Below, in pieces: positions 11,700 to 21,749 of a DNA stretch of 64,000 nt. The notes under the pieces were generated by a model. That model ran no database searches, was not told where the DNA came from, and saw nothing but the letters and a program-made list of their open reading frames with translations. Position numbers and translations under genes: made by a program. Location: positions 1,131,501 through 1,195,500 of the forward strand of contig JAOTOL010001646.1 in NCBI GenBank assembly GCA_034440575.1, read 5' to 3'. The stretch's first letter is position 1, and each line of letters opens with the position of its first letter. This stretch comes from Imbricaverruca yamaguchii (lineage: Eukaryota > Arthropoda > Thecostraca > Neoverrucidae).

Positions 11700-11880
11700 C
11701 AGAGCCGGAGCCGGACCCGGAGCCACCGAAGCCGGTACATTTTGCCCGGAGCCGAAGCCGGAGCCGGAGCCGCCGGGACATCTTACTCGGAGCCGGAGTC
11801 GGAGTCGGAGCCGGGATACTTCCCCGGAGCCGGAGTCGGAGCCTGAGCCGTCCAAAATTTTCCCGGCTCCGTATCCCTGG
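11700..11880. repeat. GAGCCG hexanucleotide minisatellite, block 2
   Basis: Same hexamer and same CATTTT-type spacers as block 1. Its right border, read on the minus strand, is ccagggatacggagcc, the same border sequence that opens block 1. The pair is therefore bounded by inverted copies. Confidence 0.9.
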
Positions 11881-11899
11881 CGAGAACATTGGTTGTTTA

Positions 11900-12900
11900 C
11901 AGGACGTTGAATGCTAATGCTATTTCTGAGCCAGGAAAAAGAAGTGGATTTTCATGCGAGTCGTGTAGGCCTGCTGCCTGAACCATACTCCAACTCTCCC
12001 ACACCGGACAGTCACGGAGGAGCCCGAGGTTCGCGCGGCCAGCGGGCCACAGTCTAGCAGCTTGTCAAGTGCGATACAGAGATGCTGTCCACCACGTCGC
12101 AGAGTTCCTGACGTGCCAGGTCGTCAGGTAATGGCTCTGTTTTCACAGCTTCGCATCGGAGGATTCGTGAACTGTTCTCGCATTTCATGCTCAGACCCCA
12201 GTTCAGATCAGGTTGGCATGAAGTAAATATAAGATCCAGAAATGGCGTGGTACGGCAGACCCAGGACGACAAGCTCCCAAAGTGGCGTTAATCGTGACAC
12301 TTCACCTCATCTAGAAAACATAATTAATTGGGCTGTCACATGGCTGTTCTTTCTAGCCATAGTCGCGATGGTGCATAAATTTGTTCTCACCGTCCTTTTT
12401 TCTTCTGTCAGTCCTTCCATACCCAATTATCTTCACGACGCTAATTCTGTAGGCTTTAAAACCTTGCATGCATTATCGAGTGATAATACATTATCTGCAC
12501 CTGCATTACCAACATGATGATAAATTCATTACTTCATCACGTTATTTTTCTCACATCCTGAACCATGTCAGCCATAGACGAGGATAGACGCCACTAGGTC
12601 GAGCACCTTTGAATTATGTCCACATCAGGACGTTTTAGCTTTCGGATATTTGTGCCTTCCACAGAAAAGAGTCACAGGAGGATGAAGGTGCATCAAGATC
12701 TGATGTGTCCTGACCATTGCGCTTTGTGAGAGAGAAGACATTTATGCTTGATTCCGAAGCCGGAAGGGAAGCCATCCGACACTAGTTAAGGGCGGTTGGT
12801 TTAAATACTGCTGTGATCCCAGCACCCGCAACAAACAAGGTTTTCTTCACAGCCAAGTATAACTTCCCGTTATCCTTGCGTTCCGGTCAACGACCGCAGT
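11900..12900. other. Collagen intron 1 spacer
   Basis: No supported gene. A short minus-strand reading near 12054-12160 (EAVKTEPLPDDLARQELCD) looks protein-like, but it has no recognisable family and no splice context. Confidence 0.4.
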
Positions 12901-12920
12901 ATCTACAGACGTAAGCAAGC

Positions 12921-13135
12921 TTGGCCAGCAGAGGTTATGTGTGCACTCTGCGGACGCCACTTGGCCCAGACAGACAACATCCCTTGGCCAGCAGAGGTAC
13001 CATTTGCCCTCCGAGCAGCAGATGCGTTGCTTGCAGCTTCCTTGTGCCCTCCGGCCAGCAGATGATCCGTGTGCCCTCCGGCCAGCAGAGGTTCCGTTTG
13101 CCCTCCGACCAGCAGAGGTTCCGTTTGTCCTCTGC
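12921..13135 (+). repeat. About 27-bp minisatellite, degenerate
   Basis: Units of the form GGCCAGCAGAGGTTCCGTTT GCCCTCC. The last three or four are nearly identical and the earlier ones diverged. Confidence 0.85.
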
Positions 13136-13159
13136 TGACGTCCCCTGGCTCGCACACCA

Positions 13160-13500
13160 CCACTTCCGATGTGGTTCAGGCGGCAGCGTGACGGCCGGGG
13201 CGGGCTGAGCGAGTCGCCTGGCCGGTTAGACTGTACCGCGGTGACTGACCCGCGGCGGGCCGCGCGATGGATGGGCCGGCCGGCGGGCCGGTGGCGGTGG
13301 CTGTGTGTGCGGTGCGCTCGTCAGCGGCGAGGTGGCGTGTTGCAGGCGCCGCGTCCGCCTGACAGCCGAGACACGTTCCATGTGGCGCCGTCGTCGCACA
13401 GGAATCTGGGTCTCGCTGTGTAAACACCGGGCGTCGTACCCGGTCAGCGGCCCGGTCTGGGGCGCGCCGTGGTTCGGCCGCCGCCGGTGCTGGCAACCTC
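13160..13500. other. GC/CpG-rich block with competing exon-like readings
   Basis: On the minus strand an acceptor-like gtgtttacacag precedes a GC3-rich reading with FLCDDGATWNVSRLSGGRG ending in a stop. On the plus strand an equally good reading follows gtgttgcag and ends NLGLAV-stop. The two strands cannot be separated by eye, so neither is called as a gene. The block lies inside collagen intron 1, so a true exon would belong to a nested gene or an alternative transcript. Confidence 0.3.
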
Positions 13501-13503
13501 CGC

Positions 13504-13994
13504 TGGGTCACGGGTGGTGCTGGCCACCACATCCGGCCACGGTTGGTGCTGGTCACCACATCCGGCCACGGGTGGTGCTGGTCACCACATCCGGCCACGG
13601 GTGGTGCTGGCCACCACATCCGGCCACGGGTGGTGCTGGCCACCACATCCGGCCACGGGTGGTGCTGGCCACCATCCGGGCCACGGGTGGTGCTGGTCAC
13701 CACATCCGGCCACGGGTGGTGCTGGTCACCACATCCGGCCACGGGTGGTGCTGGCCACCACACCGGCCACGGGTGGTGCTGGCTACCACATCCGGCCACG
13801 GGTGGTGCTGGTCACCACATCCGGCCACGGGTGGTGCTGGTCACCACATCCGGCCACGGTTGGTGCTGGTCACCACATCCGGCCACGGGTGGTGCTGGTC
13901 ACCACATCCGGCCACGGGTGGTGCTGGTCACCACATCCGGCCACGGGTGGTGCTGGTCACCACATCCGGCCACGGGTGGTGCTGGCCACCACCG
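13504..13994 (+). repeat. 29-bp minisatellite, homogeneous core, about 17 units
   Basis: Unit CCACGGGTGGTGCTGGTCAC plus CACATCCGG. Units are nearly identical, differing mainly at ggtcacc/ggccacc. Each contains the hairpin-forming GTGGTG-CTGGT-CACCAC. Confidence 0.95.
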
Positions 13995-14300
13995 CTGGGT
14001 CCCGAGTGGCACTAGTCATCACTTCCAGGCCGCTAGTGGCACTGGTCATAGCCTCTCCGCTGCGAGAGGTACTGATCAGCATCTTTTGGCTGCGAGTGGT
14101 ACTGGTTACCCCCTGGCCCCTCTGATGACCACTTCTCGTTCCCGGGTGGCAATATTCACCACCTCTCGACCGCTAGTGACACTGGTCATCACCTGTTCGC
14201 GAGTGGTAATATTCGCCACCGCTCGGCCATTAGTGGTTCTGATCACCACCACCTGTTCGCGAGTGGTGCTGCTCACCACTGTTCGGCTGCGGACGGTTCC
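13995..14300 (+). repeat. Diverged continuation of the 29-bp minisatellite
   Basis: About ten units of 27-36 bp still recognisable by GTGG(C/T)(A/G)CTGGTCA(T/C)CAC and a CTCGCxGCGA-like linker, but with many substitutions. The array passes abruptly from young homogeneous units to old ones on this side only. Confidence 0.75.
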
Positions 14301-14809
14301 AGCAACGACTGGTGAACATGCCACTGCTCCAGACCTCTGGACACGATGTGTTGGGATTCCTAAGCACGGAATGCGTCCCATCGAAACGACTAATGTTGAT
14401 TTGCTGTCAGCACTGGGTCCAGGGCGCCGGCGCCATAATCGCTGGTGCTGTAATGTGAATATAACGGCGTGTCTGGCTCTACAACACGGCCAAAATCTCT
14501 GCAGCTTGGCCATGGTAGCGAATCTCGATTAATCACGAAGGAATCCATTTTGTGTTGCACTGTGTTTATTTGCTTACTTGTCTCCCGCATCGTTCCGCCT
14601 GCAGCCTGCTCAGCGAGAACTCGACACGGGCTTACGCGACCCATATGCTACGATCCTCACATTACCCAGAATTATTGCTCGATGCTACATCTTTCCCGCA
14701 TCCTTTGCTCATCACATCTCCATTCCTTGCTGTCTTCACTCACATCGACAAGCACACCAATAACCGCCGTTCGAGGATGTGCATACGCTAATTTCAAAGT
14801 AGCATAACG

Positions 14810-15015
14810 CAATGGGACAGCCACAATTTGGCTAATGCGTTAGTCACCATTTATGCAGGTTTATTATGGTGCAGCCACGGTTGCTGCGCCCCGGTAATGG
14901 GGCAGACACAGTCCTTGCGGTTCGGTAAGCGGACGGTCACTATCACTTTAGTTCATTAAAGGGAGTGCCACACACAGGGCGCAGCCACATCCTGTGCGTA
15001 TTGGCTATAAGGAGT
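14810..15015 (+). repeat. Degenerate tandem repeat of roughly 60 bp
   Basis: Four weakly similar units anchored on gg(g)CAGCCAC (14818, 14870, 14903, 14980 approximately), each followed by a cgxxxxggtAATGG-like stretch. Confidence 0.45.
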
Positions 15016-15460
15016 CATGTTGCATGCGCCTAGCATCTGACGATTTTCAAATGCCTTGATGATTAATCTGACTGCCATTCGAGAAGACAGTGGAAGCCGG
15101 GGAGCGATGCCCACTTGGTACACTTGATACGCAGGAACATATACTTCTCGGGATTCGTTACGACACCTGGCGTCGGACAGATTTGTCCACCTGGCGTCTT
15201 CGATTGCCAGCACGTGTTAATCCCGCTGTGCACAGCGCAATTTGAATAAACAAATAATACGAATCGAATCAATTATTTGGTATTTGGTATTTGTGCTGCT
15301 ATCAACGTTAGAACATTGCGGAGCCTGATATTATTCCGCTGCTTAGTAACATACTCGTATATTGAAGAACACACTGGGGATGGCTAAAAGCGAACACAAA
15401 TATCGTACTTCATTAGGTGTCGGAGGGAGTATTTATCTGTTAGCTGAGCGATGTCGGGCG

Positions 15461-16362
15461 GCTGTTACAGGCATGACTGACCTGACTGGGCGTGGGCGAG
15501 CGCCCACAGTCCGCACAGCAGCAGCACGCGCTGGTGCCAGCTCATGACGGCGGGCGGGCGGCTGTTACAGGCATGACTGACCTGACTGGGCGTGGGCGAG
15601 CGCCCACAGTCCGCACAGCAGCAGCACGCGCTGGTGCCAGCTCATGACGGCGGGCGGGCGGCTGCTACAGGCATGACTGACCTGACTGGGCGTGGGCGAG
15701 TGCCCACAGTCCGCACAGCAGCAGCACGCGCTGGTGCCAGCTCATGACGGCGGGCGGGCGGCTGTTACAGGCATGACTGACCTGACTGGGCGTGGGCGAG
15801 CGCCCACAGTCCGCACAGCAGCAGCACGCGCTGGTGCCAGCTCATGACGGCGGGCGGGCGGCTGTTACAGGCATGACTGACCTGACTGGGCGTGGGCGAG
15901 CGCCCACAGTCCGCACGCAGCAGCACGCGCTGGTGCCAGCTCATGACGGCGGGCGGGCGGCTGTTACAGGCATGACTGCCTGACTGGGCGTGGGCGAGCG
16001 CCCACAGTCCGCACAGCAGCAGCACGCGCTGGTGCCAGCTCATGACGGCGGGCGGGCGGCTGTTACAGGCATGACTGACCTGACTGGGCGTGGGCGAGCG
16101 CCCACAGTCCGCACAGCAGCAGCACGCGCTGGTGCCAGCTCATGACGGCGGGCGGGCGGCTGTTACAGGCATGACTGACCTGACTGGGCGTGGGCGAGCG
16201 CCCACAGTCCGCACAGCAGCAGCACGCGCTGGTGCCAGCTCATGACGGCGGGCGGGCGGCTGTTACAGGCATGACTGACCTGACTGGGCGTGGGCGAGCG
16301 CCCACAGTCCGCACAGCAGCAGCACGCGCTGGTGCCAGCTCATGACGGCGGGCGGGCGGCTG
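15461..16362 (-). repeat. 100-bp tandem array: nine copies of collagen exon 1 with its splice donor
   Basis: Nine head-to-tail units, seven exactly 100 bp and two 99 bp. Read on the minus strand each unit has gccgtcATG, a 64-nt coding stretch, the donor TCAG|GTCAGT, and a 36-nt linker. Units start (plus-strand phase) at 15461, 15561, 15661, 15761, 15861, 15960, 16059, 16159 and 16259. One unit has a 1-bp deletion in the coding part (near 15917) and its neighbour has lost the GT of the donor (near 15978), so seven of nine are fully intact. Confidence 0.96.
15482..16343 (-). CDS. Fibrillar collagen (type V/XI-like), exon 1: start codon and signal peptide, nine tandem copies
   Basis: The coding part reads MSWHQRVLLLCGLWALAHAQ followed by S and one base of a glycine codon. 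It has a short basic start, a hydrophobic core LLLCGLWALA, and an AHA cleavage site, so it is a textbook secretory signal peptide. Exon 1 ends in phase 1 at CAG TCA G|GTCAGT and exon 2 starts in phase 1, and the joined product is a signal peptide directly followed by the TSPN domain, the arrangement known for collagen V/XI chains. Start codons have their A at 15545, 15645, 15745, 15845, 15944, 16043, 16143, 16243 and 16343. Reading past a donor reaches a stop after GQSCL, so a unit is productive only if spliced at its own donor. Which copy is used cannot be told from sequence. Confidence 0.85.
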
Positions 16363-16850
16363 CACCATGGGCGGCGCGGCCGCTGCGCTGCGCCGGTCGG
16401 TCGGCCCGACCGCGGCACTGGCGCTGCTGGGCCGGCCCCGCTGCGTCAGGCACCACCGCAGACTGGCGACGGCAGGGGTGGAGCGCCGGCCCGGCCCGCC
16501 CGCCCGCCGGCCCGGTCATCAGCCGCCCGCCAGTCCCGGTCACCAGCCGCCGGCCCGGTCACCAGCCGCCGGCCCGGTCACCAGCCGCCGGCCCGGTCAT
16601 CGGCCGCCGGCCCGGTCATCGCCCGCCGGCCCGGTCACCAGCCGCCGGCCCGGTCACCAGCCGCCGGCCCGGTCACCAGCCGCCGGCCCGGTCACCAGCC
16701 GCGGGCCCGGTCATCGGCCGCTGCCCCGGTAATCGGCACCCGCTTCAGCTCCTGTTGCAGCGCTGCATTTCGTTTTACTCGGCCGTGTGTGCCCCGCTAC
16801 CTTGCTACAGTCTGCCGCCTCGTTACACAATCTGGGTGGTAGTCTCCTTA
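16363..16850 (-). promoter_or_regulatory. GC/CpG-rich 5' flank of the collagen gene
   Basis: Sequence directly upstream of the outermost exon 1 copy. It is very rich in CpG and contains a 19-bp tandem repeat. Position and composition suggest the 5' UTR and promoter, but I found no convincing TATA box or initiator, so this rests on location. Confidence 0.45.
16497..16733. repeat. 19-bp GC-rich minisatellite in the collagen 5' flank
   Basis: Unit CCCGGTCACCAGCCGCCGG, about 12 copies with tcatc/tcacc variants. It shares the core GGTCACCAG with the 29-bp array at 13.5-14.0 kb. Confidence 0.93.
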
Positions 16851-17320
16851 GTTGACTTTTCGGTTCTGTAGAGGAGAATGAAGAAGAATGAATCACATGA
16901 AGAAGATTGGCAGGTAAAAAGATAGACTTACGGGCAAAGCGGTAACATGGTGAATGACAGGAAGCTGTCGAACCAACAGAAAATGGACAGTGTCCCAGCA
17001 CGCGTCCAATGCAGGGTGTAGCCACGATTTTAAAATGGCATGATCGAGGACGCGGGGGATAAATCTTACAGAAGCTGGTGGAAGAAGTTGAAGTAGTGTG
17101 CATCATGCATCGTGACAATACTGTTTTGGTTAACCTTATTGGCACATCACTGGACCTTGAAGCAGATTATAAGTCACGGATCTCTTCATCATTTCGTTGT
17201 ACAGCTCTGATATTTGTTTCAATGCTTGGAATAAGACGTTACTTACCTTTTCAATTATAAATAGGTACCTTATAATTTTATTGCGAATGTGGTGCTTTTC
17301 CACAAAAGTGTTTGCATATT

Positions 17321-17860
17321 TCAGAATAGCGCACGTGCAAGTGTGGGGAGGTAAGCACACACGGTGAACGAAATTGTCCTACGAAAAAGAGCACCAGCAA
17401 AGTATGAAATTGACACTGGATGGAGGGGAAAGGTTCTTCCATCGTGCTCGAATATCCAGTGCATGGCATGATCTCGCGGCAGAGACATTTCCTTCGTCAG
17501 GCCGGACCGAAAGCCGTACTGTTCGGGGCACAGTAAGTGATGACTGGTCAAATAGTCTATCAGTTGTGTACAAACGACACGCTCGCAGAGATTTTCGACC
17601 ATTGGAAATGTCGATATTGGTCGGTAGTTGTGTGAGTTGTTTGCGGTACCACTTTTGTGCGGGGTGTTTCCATCGCTGTTTCCATGACGGTGTCAGCACG
17701 CAGCTGATGGTGCATGAGCTGATGACGTTCGGCAGATGCAGCCCCGCCACATTAAACGCCATCATCAACACCAGGTTGGTGATTCCATCAGCTCCTGACG
17801 CTCATGAGCCACCAGTGAGCTGCAACGCCTTCGCCAGCTCTGGCATCGTCACAGACTACA
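17321..17860 (-). pseudogene. Non-LTR retrotransposon reverse transcriptase fragment
   Basis: Reading leftwards the translation gives the region before the palm domain: an LPNVISSC and PSWKQRW (FPxxWK-like) stretch, then after a frameshift HKSGTANNSHNYRPIS, ENLCERVVCTQLIDYL and LLCPEQYGFRSG. These are the NYRPIS and QxGFR motifs of LINE reverse transcriptases. The reading breaks off after the QYGFR motif, and there is a stop upstream, so it is an inactive fragment without the catalytic YxDD part. The style is CR1/Jockey-like; the clade is not resolved. It is not the same segment as the LINE pieces at 23.7-26.6 kb. Confidence 0.82.
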
Positions 17861-18650
17861 GTGTGAATGCGCCGCTACAGACACGTGGCGGGCTGGAGCA
17901 GAGGGTCTCTCCAAGCGGCGCGTCGCAAGATCAGCAACCACCGCGGCACCGACGCGGGCGAAATGTCGGCTGAGCAGTTTATGCCAAGCATGGTGCAGTG
18001 CTGCGCCCTGTGACACGCACGTGAAGCGAGTTGAGCGTGCAACGAGCGTTGTTCCGGATATGTGGAGGACATTTCCCGTTGACCTATCGAGTGGTGCCAT
18101 GGCTGTGGCATGGCAATAATGCTGTGGAAATGATGCCATACGACGGCGAGCCTGTCGTCCGCATACAGCTGATGCGCTGTCTGACTGGTCAGCCTGATAT
18201 AGTCGTTAACATGGCTTCGCTGCCGTTGCCATCGCCATTAAGGAAAGAAAGGAGTCGGAGAAGAGAAACCAAGATCCGGCTAAGTTTTGCCGCAGTGTGA
18301 TGAAATTTGAGATGGGTACGACATATTCTGCAGAATCTGATTTCGTAGCCGATGATGTCGACATTCTCCAATGTCGGCAAAAGCGCATTAATACAACATA
18401 ACCCCACAGAGAGAACAGTTTTTCACATTGACTCACATGCAAAGAGGTTTTTTTTTTCAGAGCTGTTTATTAACAATCACAAAACGGAAATCACCATAAG
18501 CGGGTTAGCATATTGGCAATCTACAGGGGACGTTCCACGAAGTTGGCGAGGCTTATTTTTACCACATTCACATCCTGTTGTGGCGCTGAATAAATCAATC
18601 ACACCAACCAAGATATAAGAAGACTTTCCTTAAACGCCTTCCCCGGAAGA
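17861..18650. other. Spacer upstream of the collagen gene
   Basis: The first part may hold more decayed LINE sequence (a GADGITNL-like reading near 17.8 kb). Otherwise nothing recognised. Confidence 0.4.
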
Positions 18651-18654
18651 ACAC

Positions 18655-18880
18655 AATTACGCTGCAGCAACATTGCGGCACATTCAACGGGAGGCTCCAT
18701 CAATGCTCTTTTGTTGATCTGAGGCTTGATCGCCACAACATTGCATCACAGCCAATCACAGCCATTGTGACGACGTTCTAGTAATATTGTCACAACATCG
18801 CATTTGTTGCCATGCTAATACAATGCCGTTCAAATATTCCTTCAAAGTTGTCGCAATGTTGCAATTGGTTACGACGCAAC
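18655..18880. mobile_element. Possible MITE with imperfect inverted ends
   Basis: GCAACATTGCGGCA near the left end is an inverted match to TGTCGCAATGTTGC near the right end, and the interior repeats CACAACATTGC/TTGTCACAAC-like motifs. No target-site duplication was identified. Confidence 0.35.
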
Positions 18881-19515
18881 ATTATGACAGTCGAGTCCCG
18901 GATTCAGCCGCAGGCGTAAATACCCTCCCCGCTGACCAGCCCGGTCACTGGGCCATGTACTATGCTATCGTCACGCGCCTGGGAGGATCGCATTGCTCCG
19001 TCATCCTCGACTTACGCCCAGCTCCACGGAAGGGTCACCTGGCCACAGTAGTTAAGCGGGAACTATCCGACGCAAATGTTGTGCTTGTCTGTTTGTCACA
19101 CAAGCAAAGATACGCTGTAATGGCCACAAGGCTGAACCGCATCCCTTCAGTTCCATTACAGTTTTATCTTGAAACTAGTCTGCACGATGGCGGGTAGCTT
19201 GGCTATGATGTTGATGTTTTAGTCTTCTTAGTGCAAGGCCGAATGAATGGACGGGGAGGGGAAGAAAGGGATTGTTGCACGTACTGTTTTCAGCACATGT
19301 ACTGTCGTATCGAGTGATTGCCATCCTGCAACGCCACAGTGACTCGAGGGACCTATATGGCTGTTTACAGAGGCCCGTTTTTTTAATTTATGACCGCTGG
19401 CTGACCTAAGCTCCACTTGCTCGTATCCAGTTCTTCTCCACGGTTCCCTTCTGTCCGCTCACTGCCGAACATCCACCACCTGCCTCTGTCAACACCCTCA
19501 TGCATGTCTAGCCTT
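18881..19515. other. No recognised features
   Basis: A 136-codon plus-strand ORF (18787-19197) spans the putative MITE and its flank. It shows no family resemblance, so I leave it uncalled. Confidence 0.4.
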
Positions 19516-19518
19516 AAT

Positions 19519-19519
<1 letters not shown>

Positions 19520-19583
<64 letters not shown>
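19520..19583. repeat. (TA)n microsatellite
   Basis: About 30 uninterrupted AT dinucleotides. Confidence 0.97.
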
Positions 19584-19739
19584 GTGTGCACACCGCACTA
19601 TTATGACCAGTAAGCACTTCCAATCCACGCATCAGACGTCCACCGGACATATTTCTACTTTACACATTCCAAGCCATTTCGCCCATCTCTATTACAGGTA
19701 CATTTTACGCGATCAACTACCCATCCACCGAATTTAGCC

Positions 19740-21690
19740 GGGTAGGTTCCCCTGTAACCCGAGAGTCGCTCCTTTCAGGCGAGCGAGTCTGAAATGAGGT
19801 TGATGGGGCAGCGGCGGTCACAGAATCGAGGTCGGTCCGGCGCGAATCGGGAAGGTGAAGGCGTGTCAGACAGACGACACTCAGGTGGCAGATGCCTGCC
19901 GCTCTCCGGTCGTCCGTCACTTGGCAGCTGGCCCCTCCGTCCGACACTTCCATTTCGCAACCATTCCGTCTGTGTACACGACTCGATCCATTGATCTCGA
20001 ACTGTGTCGATCTATCTACCATTGTTTGTGTCCCGGCTCCTCTACTTCTCGCTGTGAGCCAGGTTTCGTTCCATTTTTTTAGCTCCGCCCCTTTCACTTT
20101 CTGACCCTTCCCTTGGCCCCGGATGGAAAATATGAATGTTTAATGGTCGGCAGTGCACCGTTTTAATTTTGGTTTTCTGCAGCCATGTCTCGCCCGGTGC
20201 CGCCTGAGACAATCGTGCAGTTCCGCTTCTGCCCCGTATTTTTTGTTGTTGTTCTGGAGTAGGTGGTGATTTCGTTTTGTATTTCTATTTTCTACGGTCT
20301 GTGGGTCGCTCGCGTCTGGGTCGACCGGCCTTCGTTCTCTTCCAGACTGACAACTGGAGCAGGCGCAGCGGGGCCGGAAGCATGGCGATCTGCCGTAATT
20401 AGCGCCCCTCGCACCCCAGCTGTTCACTCCATCCTATGGTCAGTGCAGGTGTGCGAGATCCGGGTCCAGCTGTTTGGCGAACTTCAAGACGCGTTTGGAG
20501 GTGGTGTCTGTACGTCAGCTGGAACGACGGCGTTTCTGTCGCCTGGCAGAATCTAAAAGCTTCCGGAAAAAGATACGCCTCCTTGCATAATCTGGCAGCC
20601 ATGCACCGAGGTGGTACAGCTGAGCGCATTCTCGACGTAAGTCGCTGAGTATGTCGTTAATTGGCGATATTCGGAAGTTTAATTCTTCTCTTTTCAGCAT
20701 CGTCGCATATTTTGTTTTCACATTGCCAGAAAACTATTCCGTAATTGAAACTGTTGTAAGGATATTATAAACTGATCACTTCTAATTTGGAATAAATATG
20801 ATGGGTGTGGGAACCAGGAAATTACTGACACTGAAGAAAAAAATGGCTCAAGAGAGCATTCTTTCCAGTTAATATGCATTGGTTCCATAGGTGAAGATAT
20901 AATTATTGCTATGGATTATGTGGTATGTTTGCGAGAGAAGAATTGAATGGAATGCACCCTGCCTGCCCTATTGGTTCCTACACTCGTGGACGCGACATAT
21001 TTTGCCCGATCTTTCCATGCGTCGTCGTAGGTGCACTGATAAATTTGATCAGAAGTGTGGAGTACGCGTTTCCCGCTTCCCGGACGGATTAGCCGCCCGT
21101 GCAGGCTTCTACTGCCACGTAGCCGTGCGCTGATGCAGCATGGATCTGAATTTCGCTCACCGATACCAATAAACCCATAAAGAGAGTCATGGCACATTTA
21201 TCATGAGCACAAAACGGAAATTCGGCTGCATCATTGGCACAAAACAAGCCTAGCCTGGTTGTGAACTATTCTCGTCACCTTCTATCACAAATCCCACGGA
21301 CAGCCAGACCTATATATTTAGCAGGCGCGGAGCATGGAGCTGAAATATGAGATAGGGCGATCAAAGGTAGTCCGTTTTTATTCCACTTTCCCCATCGTTA
21401 CCTACCATGCATGGGCGTCACTTTGAGAAATCCGTCGGGGGGGGGGGCAAATACCTTTTTGATGGTCGAAGCTGTCCGGAAAACAATTTGCGTACAGTGT
21501 ACGCCATAGACCCAATGGCCAAGCTTTCAGCCTGACTAGGAGGCCATCTCAATGATTGAGGGGGTCAGTGACCCCTTAGCAGGTACAAAGTGACAACCCG
21601 ACTGTGCTACTGTCCCTGACGTTTCTATGTCAAAAACACGACGCTCTCCACTCTAAGTACCTGAGTACATAGTACACAGTAATCGGGATA
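19740..21690. other. Spacer with short protein-like readings, no gene called
   Basis: Near 20.43-20.58 kb two plus-strand frames look protein-like (CEIRVQLFGELQDAFG; RLEVVSVRQLERRRFCRLA then stop). They overlap in different frames and cannot both be real. Confidence 0.35.
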
Positions 21691-21696
21691 TACTTC

Positions 21697-21745
21697 GGGG
21701 TTTAGGGGCGCATTGACTGCGTTGATCATATAGCCGGGATATTCT
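21697..21745 (-). mobile_element. SINE family B 3'-end fragment
   Basis: On the minus strand it matches the shared end GATCAACGCAGTCAATGCGC-CCCTAAACCC, seen also at about 30.9, 35.8, 40.6 and 59.1 kb. Confidence 0.6.
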
Positions 21746-21749
21746 TCAA

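Noticed and set aside
13504..13994. CRISPR-like array
   Set aside because: Units are contiguous with no unique spacers, and the DNA is eukaryotic.
16290..16871. 193-codon plus-strand ORF over the exon 1 array and 5' flank
   Set aside because: It is antisense to the signal-peptide exon and runs through the GC-rich 19-bp repeat; no supporting motif.
20430..20580. Plus-strand readings CEIRVQLFGELQDAFG and RLEVVSVRQLERRRFCRLA
   Set aside because: They overlap in different frames, neither has both splice sites, and the resemblance to known proteins is too short.
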